Shown here: positions 59,291 through 64,000 of the stretch, piece after piece
Layout: each line of letters begins with the position of its first letter
How positions within the stretch are numbered: the stretch's first letter is position 1
From: Acanthaster planci
Taxonomy: Eukaryota; Echinodermata; Asteroidea; Valvatida; Acanthasteridae
Direction: 5' to 3'
DNA length: 64,000 bases
Assembly: GCF_001949145.1 (NCBI RefSeq)
Contig: NW_019091390.1
Coordinates: 713,728 to 777,727, forward strand
Translations under genes and position numbers: made by a program
Notes under the pieces: model-generated
What the model saw: only the letters and a program-made list of their open reading frames with translations
Told to the model about the DNA's origin: nothing
The model's database searches: none

Positions 59291-62200
59291 GTGAGTATTG
59301 TTCATTTACCAGACAAGGTAGACGCTTTTGCAAACAATGCGTCTACGACTATACGTGCGTATAAAGTTTGATGTAAAGTAATGCATGCGATGTGTTTTCC
59401 CAATGATAATTTTTTTTCTGCTATGTGAAAGACCCAGCAATGCCCAGAGTGAGGTAGTTAGGGTACTTGGTGCCTCTGCACTGTTCGTGCTGCGATGCAT
59501 ATTCATCATTCGTGTCCGCACGCACTCACGTAGAGCGTAGAGCATTGTGTAAGTGTCCATGCTCGTAGCTCGGCACTGTTTGTATTGGAGGTACGGGACA
59601 CTTGCAAAATGCCATCAGTACTTGTACATGGTACATGTACATGGTACATGTACCCATACAGTAAAGCTCATTGTGTAGGACGTACACGTACATGTACACT
59701 ATGGAGAGTGTGCACGTGTTAGAGCACAACACGGGTATGTTCTGTACATGTACGTGATCAGATGATGGAGCAAGTACAGTACATGTACTGTACATTGTAC
59801 ATGTATGACGTGAAAGGGCAGTACTGTGCACGTAGGTCTACCAGTAAAATGATATTGGAGTAGCACAGTTGTAACAAGATGCCGTCAATAACAGGACCAT
59901 TACCTGTTAAGTTCTGCCTTCCGCTGTTGCATTTCTGTTGTATGTTTCTGAACGGTTGACATGGTTTAGGGCTCAAAAGCTCAAGCCTTCAAGGAAGATT
60001 TCATTTACTTTTTATCACCTGTGTTTCAAGGAAATGTTTTAACTAATTGTGACTGTTAGACCTACCATTGAATAATTTCATATAGCCGATTCGACTTTTT
60101 AATCAGGCTAATTTTTATTTGAAATGTGAACTTAAATAGTTCACATTTTCCCGATTGCCGGTTATTATTGTGTGATGACAAAAAGTCCTTCAAGTGCCAG
60201 TACTAACACATGCATGAGTCGATTAATGTGACCTTAATACTTTGACACACTTTATGTACATGTATGATGTAATGAGATGTTTGTAAATGTAGCATTCAGA
60301 AGAACTGATTTGCAGATCATTGTTTGGAAGACTGTAGCATTGCGATCCTATCATAAAATTCAGAAATCGTTTTGGCGGTGAAATCTGGAGATGAAGCCTA
60401 TGCGACGCGTGCCTTGTGCATGCAGTTTACTGGGGGCTCCGTTGCGCGTGCGCGGTGACCTCGGCCCATTCCGTCATTCCGAACCGTACCGGTGGCCGAT
60501 TGCCAAAAGCAAAGATCTATAGATCGAGCGATGGTCATGTGTTTTTTTTTTCACTCTCCTGTGGATGAATGAGATGAGACAGCGAGAGCGGACTGCGGAT
60601 GCAAGCGGTTGGTATTGATGAGGAGATGAGTCCGGAGACTGTCATCCCGCGCTGTGCAGTGTTTCCTGATGAGGCACCGCTGAGTAACCTCAACTCATTC
60701 TCTCTTAATGTGGTCGATGGCCTGCTGTGTCCAAGTCACCTTGTTGGTTTCACTAACCATGGATTCAATGAAAAGACAGTGAACCTAGGTCTTTGAATCT
60801 CCATATATTCTGAAGAGTTGGACACCCCCCCCCTTCCAAGTTTAAAGTGACGAGGTCAGATGTAAACTGCGTGATGGAATTAATGCGGGTCGTCCATCCT
60901 ACTGTACTGCGTTTTCCTCATGTCAGCACTTGCAATAAACGGGGAACTCGGGATCATGTTTCAAGTGCATATTTGGTAGTGAATGGGATGAGGAAATCAC
61001 GCATGCTCTGCAGTACAGTGAGCCTATAAAGCCAGTGACCCATGATGTTAACTTCCAGGATTCTGAGGTCAAACCAAAGCTTTAGGGTCTCCAGATTTCC
61101 AGATATGCCAAAATAAACTCACACACTTTCACCCCATGTTCGTATCCCTAAAAAAAATCCCCCGGACTGCAGTCTGACGTGCAGCGCAAGTTGACATTAG
61201 AGAGAGGTCGTGAACACTGACCCTTGAACCTCGTCGCTGCCTGCGAAAACCGGGGGGATCCTAGCCTCCATGCAGTAAACAGGTAGTCTCATCGTGTCAG
61301 AGCTAGGGGCTTATTGAACTTATTAGAGGAAATTGACACTGGGGTTAGAGTGTCGTTTGGTGTCGGGTGGCCCGTGTCAAATTAGAGCCTTTCCAGAAAG
61401 TGTTGCTACGCCAGGATTTTAGAAATACGGGAACCTTGGGTGCCTGCTCCACCCCCTCAATAATGTTTAAAGGTCAGCCGTGATAACATTATCTTCCAAA
61501 GGTTCCAAAGTTTCTTGTGTCGTTGATGCTCCGGGAGTGTGCCGTGTAGCCGTTTTGAAACGGCGAATCGTTCATGGTAGTGCTGACATTAAAAAGAAAG
61601 ACCCGGAAATTAAATGATTTTTTTTTCCATTCCAAGTCGCCATTACACGAATTTCCAGTCACAGGGGATTTTAAACTTCTGATCGGCGAGCACCCCCGTT
61701 TTACGTCGAGAGAACGGGCCAATGATAAGTCAAGCGTTGTATGCGGTCCTTTTTATGCCCTCGCTTCTGTCCCATCTCACATCATCGGCACAGCTCTCCT
61801 GGCCCACGTCATCCTGTTATGTAACCACACTACTGGTATATCTGTAATTCCTGTCCCGTGGTGACATCAATTCGCGTGAGGTATGCGGGGAACGGAAAAA
61901 ACCCTCTTTTTCCTACCTCCGTGCTCATTCCAAACTGGCACGCAAGTTGGTTTTTCATGTTATGATGAGATAATGTGCAGTCGTATGCTCATTTGTTGAT
62001 ACATCCACGGACGGACGGGTTTTTTTTTGTTAATCGTACTTGAAAAATATATCCCGTATACTTTCCTCGCTGAGTTGAATACTAAAGTGAAGCTGGGGAG
62101 ATAATGCGTGCAGTATGTTTAGCCATGCGCGTATCTAGCTACACGCACGGAGATGAGTTTTAAAAATGGGTCCAGCGCCTGTATTTTTAGAGCGCGGTTT

Positions 62201-62949
62201 ATCAGCTGCGAACGCGGGAAATCCGCATTTGTTGCTGCAAAAACACATCTCGCTATCACTGGTCCGTAAGCCTTTCCTTTGGAAGGACCACAAATGCAAC
62301 TAGTCGTCCTTGAAATAGGTCATGATAGATCAACTTGAGATTGAGCAAATGGAAAAAATCGAAAAAGAAAAGGATTTGAACTTGCAGCCCAGCATTATTA
62401 ACTGTACTTGTATATCAACCCTGCAATGCTGCATTATACCAAACAGAGCTACCGGTATCTTGCCTTTGTACACGTTTCTGTTGGCCGTCTGCTGTCTAGT
62501 TGTCAGTATTGTAAATGAGTTCAAAAGGTTTAAGTAGGCCGTGTCGTGGATGACTTACGTTCCCGGAAAGTGTTTGATTAAACTTTGAAGGCCGTTTCGC
62601 GTACATGGCGCATGTGGGGGTGGTGTATCAGACAGCATTTTCGCAGTTACACATGCATGGGACAATATTATCCATAAACGCACAGGGTCTATAATCATGG
62701 TGGTCGTCTGTGCGTTGGATTGTGAGACCTGCATTACCGACAGTAAAACGTGGCTCTCCAATTTTTCATTCTGTCATCCATATTAAAGGGAGAGAGTTTT
62801 TTTTCAGCTCCTGTTGTTCACAACCTCCCACCACTAGTGTCTGTTGAAAAGACATTCGGAGAGTGCCGCAGCCTTGTGTCAGACCAGTGTAATTGAATCA
62901 AACTTGAGGCCTGTTTATTTGGGGCCATGGCCACTTTTGAGGTCAGTTT
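59291..62949. other. Midnolin intron 1 (5' part)
   Basis: Non-coding apart from the TACATG tract at 59621-59806. Short frames such as 60599-60796 have no midnolin similarity. The continuation of the ubiquitin-like domain (expected KLxEFGV-type sequence) is not seen. Confidence 0.55.
59621..59806. repeat. TACATG palindromic repeat tract in intron
   Basis: Scattered GGTACATGTAC and GTACATGTAC words, of the same kind as at 56546-56637 but less dense. Confidence 0.8.
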
Positions 62950-63340
62950 GTTTCACGCGGATCGGGATTGCTATCAGTGATCCGCCGTTGGTTCACTGGC
63001 ACCAAAATTCGCCTATTGAATGGAGCGAACCAGCGATGGGATTACTGATCGAGATCCGTGTGAAACAAACGCGGCCTTTGTTTCACACGGATCCGGATCG
63101 CGATCAGTGATCCCAAAGCTGGTTCACGCCATCCATTACCCAGGATCTGGCGTTAGTGAACCAACTTCGACTCACTGATCGCGATCCGGATCCGCGCGAA
63201 ACAATCGGGCCTTTTTTGTTTCATGCAAATCCAGATCTTGATCAGTGACCCGTCGTTGGTTCACAGACACCAGAACTCGTGGAATGGATGGAGCGAACCA
63301 GCCTTGGAGCTTCTGATAGAGATCCCGATCCGTGTGAAGC
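62950..63340. repeat. Three tandem fold-back units
   Basis: Units at 62950-63066, 63080-63202 and 63218-63340 each open with GTTTCAC(A/G)CGGATC-like sequence and close with its inverse (GATCCG..GTGAAAC). Each unit also has a GGTTCAC/GTGAACC or GGAGCGAACC inner pair. Short spacers with GGCCTTTTGTTTC-like sequence separate them. The middle unit is the most symmetric. There is no coding potential. Confidence 0.9.
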
Positions 63341-64000
63341 AAATACGAGATTTCTTTCAGATTCCGAATTCCCAACAGACGAGCGTCCAGAAACGACCGG
63401 ATTTGGGGTGGCTGATCCCCGCTGAGTTTCAAATCCATTGTCTGGCTCGCTGCTTTGAGTCAGGAGCCAGCACAAGGAACTGAACATTAAAAAAAAAAGA
63501 GCTTCGGGGCCCCGTTTCCCCGCTTTTGAGGGGTCGAGGCCAGTCGGTCGACCCAATAAACCGTGTGCACTGACCGCGAACCATGATCCAACATTCCACG
63601 CAGTTCACCTCGTCAAATGTCGCAACCACAAAAGCGAATAGTCATGGATTTCCTGCCGTCACTTGCCAAAGCGTATAATAGCAATGCAGTCCGAGAGTAT
63701 GCGTAGGACAATAATACCCTTGTGTTCATCAAAATTTTATGAATGTTTGATGATAAACGACAGCTGGGATTTTTTCAGCCGTCAAAAGCAGCAGAATTTG
63801 ACATTTTCCAAATCCCAAGCGACAATGTATTATTCATAGACGTAATAATGAAGTGTGCACTGTTCACCAAACTTTACATCACGATCAGACTCGCAGTTTA
63901 GCCTCGGGGATGCTGGAATTTCCTTACCAGCAGGGTGCCTGCCATTCATTCCAATTCATGCATGCTGACAATTTGCTATGGTTTTTTCCCCTCGGTTCTT
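63341..64000. other. Midnolin intron 1 (continued), nothing seen
   Basis: No exon, RNA or repeat could be supported up to the window end. Confidence 0.5.

Noticed and set aside
60599-60796. Candidate second midnolin exon
   Set aside because: The sequence does not match the rest of the ubiquitin-like domain, and no phase-matched acceptor precedes it.
1-64000. CRISPR arrays, operons, bacterial-type promoters
   Set aside because: None found; introns and animal retroelements show that this is a eukaryotic nuclear sequence.

Overview
The window is eukaryotic nuclear DNA from an animal. Genes are split by GT-AG introns, retroelements of animal type are present (a LINE, BEL/Pao and Ty3/gypsy), there is a scaffold gap of Ns, and most of the sequence is non-coding. 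Frequent TAGGCCTA and TACATG palindromes, G/C homopolymer runs of 8-12 bases and the gene set fit a marine invertebrate deuterostome (an echinoderm or relative). That assignment is a pattern-based inference, not a proof.

Layout. 1-5.2 kb is a retroelement graveyard: a decayed minus-strand LINE (about 0.67-2.17 kb), a plus-strand BEL/Pao fragment (about 2.26-3.72 kb, resuming near 5.15 kb) and a Ty3/gypsy RNase H fragment between its two parts. 5.5-9.85 kb holds a complete seven-exon gene for a gamma-butyrobetaine/trimethyllysine dioxygenase-like enzyme with a mitochondrial-type presequence. 12.7-15.5 kb holds a complete two-exon secreted group III phospholipase A2 with a long propeptide and a furin-type site. 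From 15.5 to about 59 kb I find no convincing protein gene. This stretch has GC-rich islands, clusters of RFX/CRE/ETS-type sites, fold-back (MITE-like) elements, tandem repeats, a miRNA-like hairpin and a 331-N gap. At 59.09 kb the first coding exon of midnolin (ubiquitin-like domain) starts on the plus strand. Its first intron fills the rest of the window and carries three tandem fold-back units at 62.95-63.34 kb.

The three genes have no evident shared pathway: one acts in carnitine-type metabolism, one is a secreted lipase, and one is a proteasome-linked nuclear protein. The most unusual content is structural: four fold-back element types, an excess of TGACGTCA palindromes, and X-box/CRE/ETS clusters in the gene desert. 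No new multi-gene system could be demonstrated from the sequence alone.
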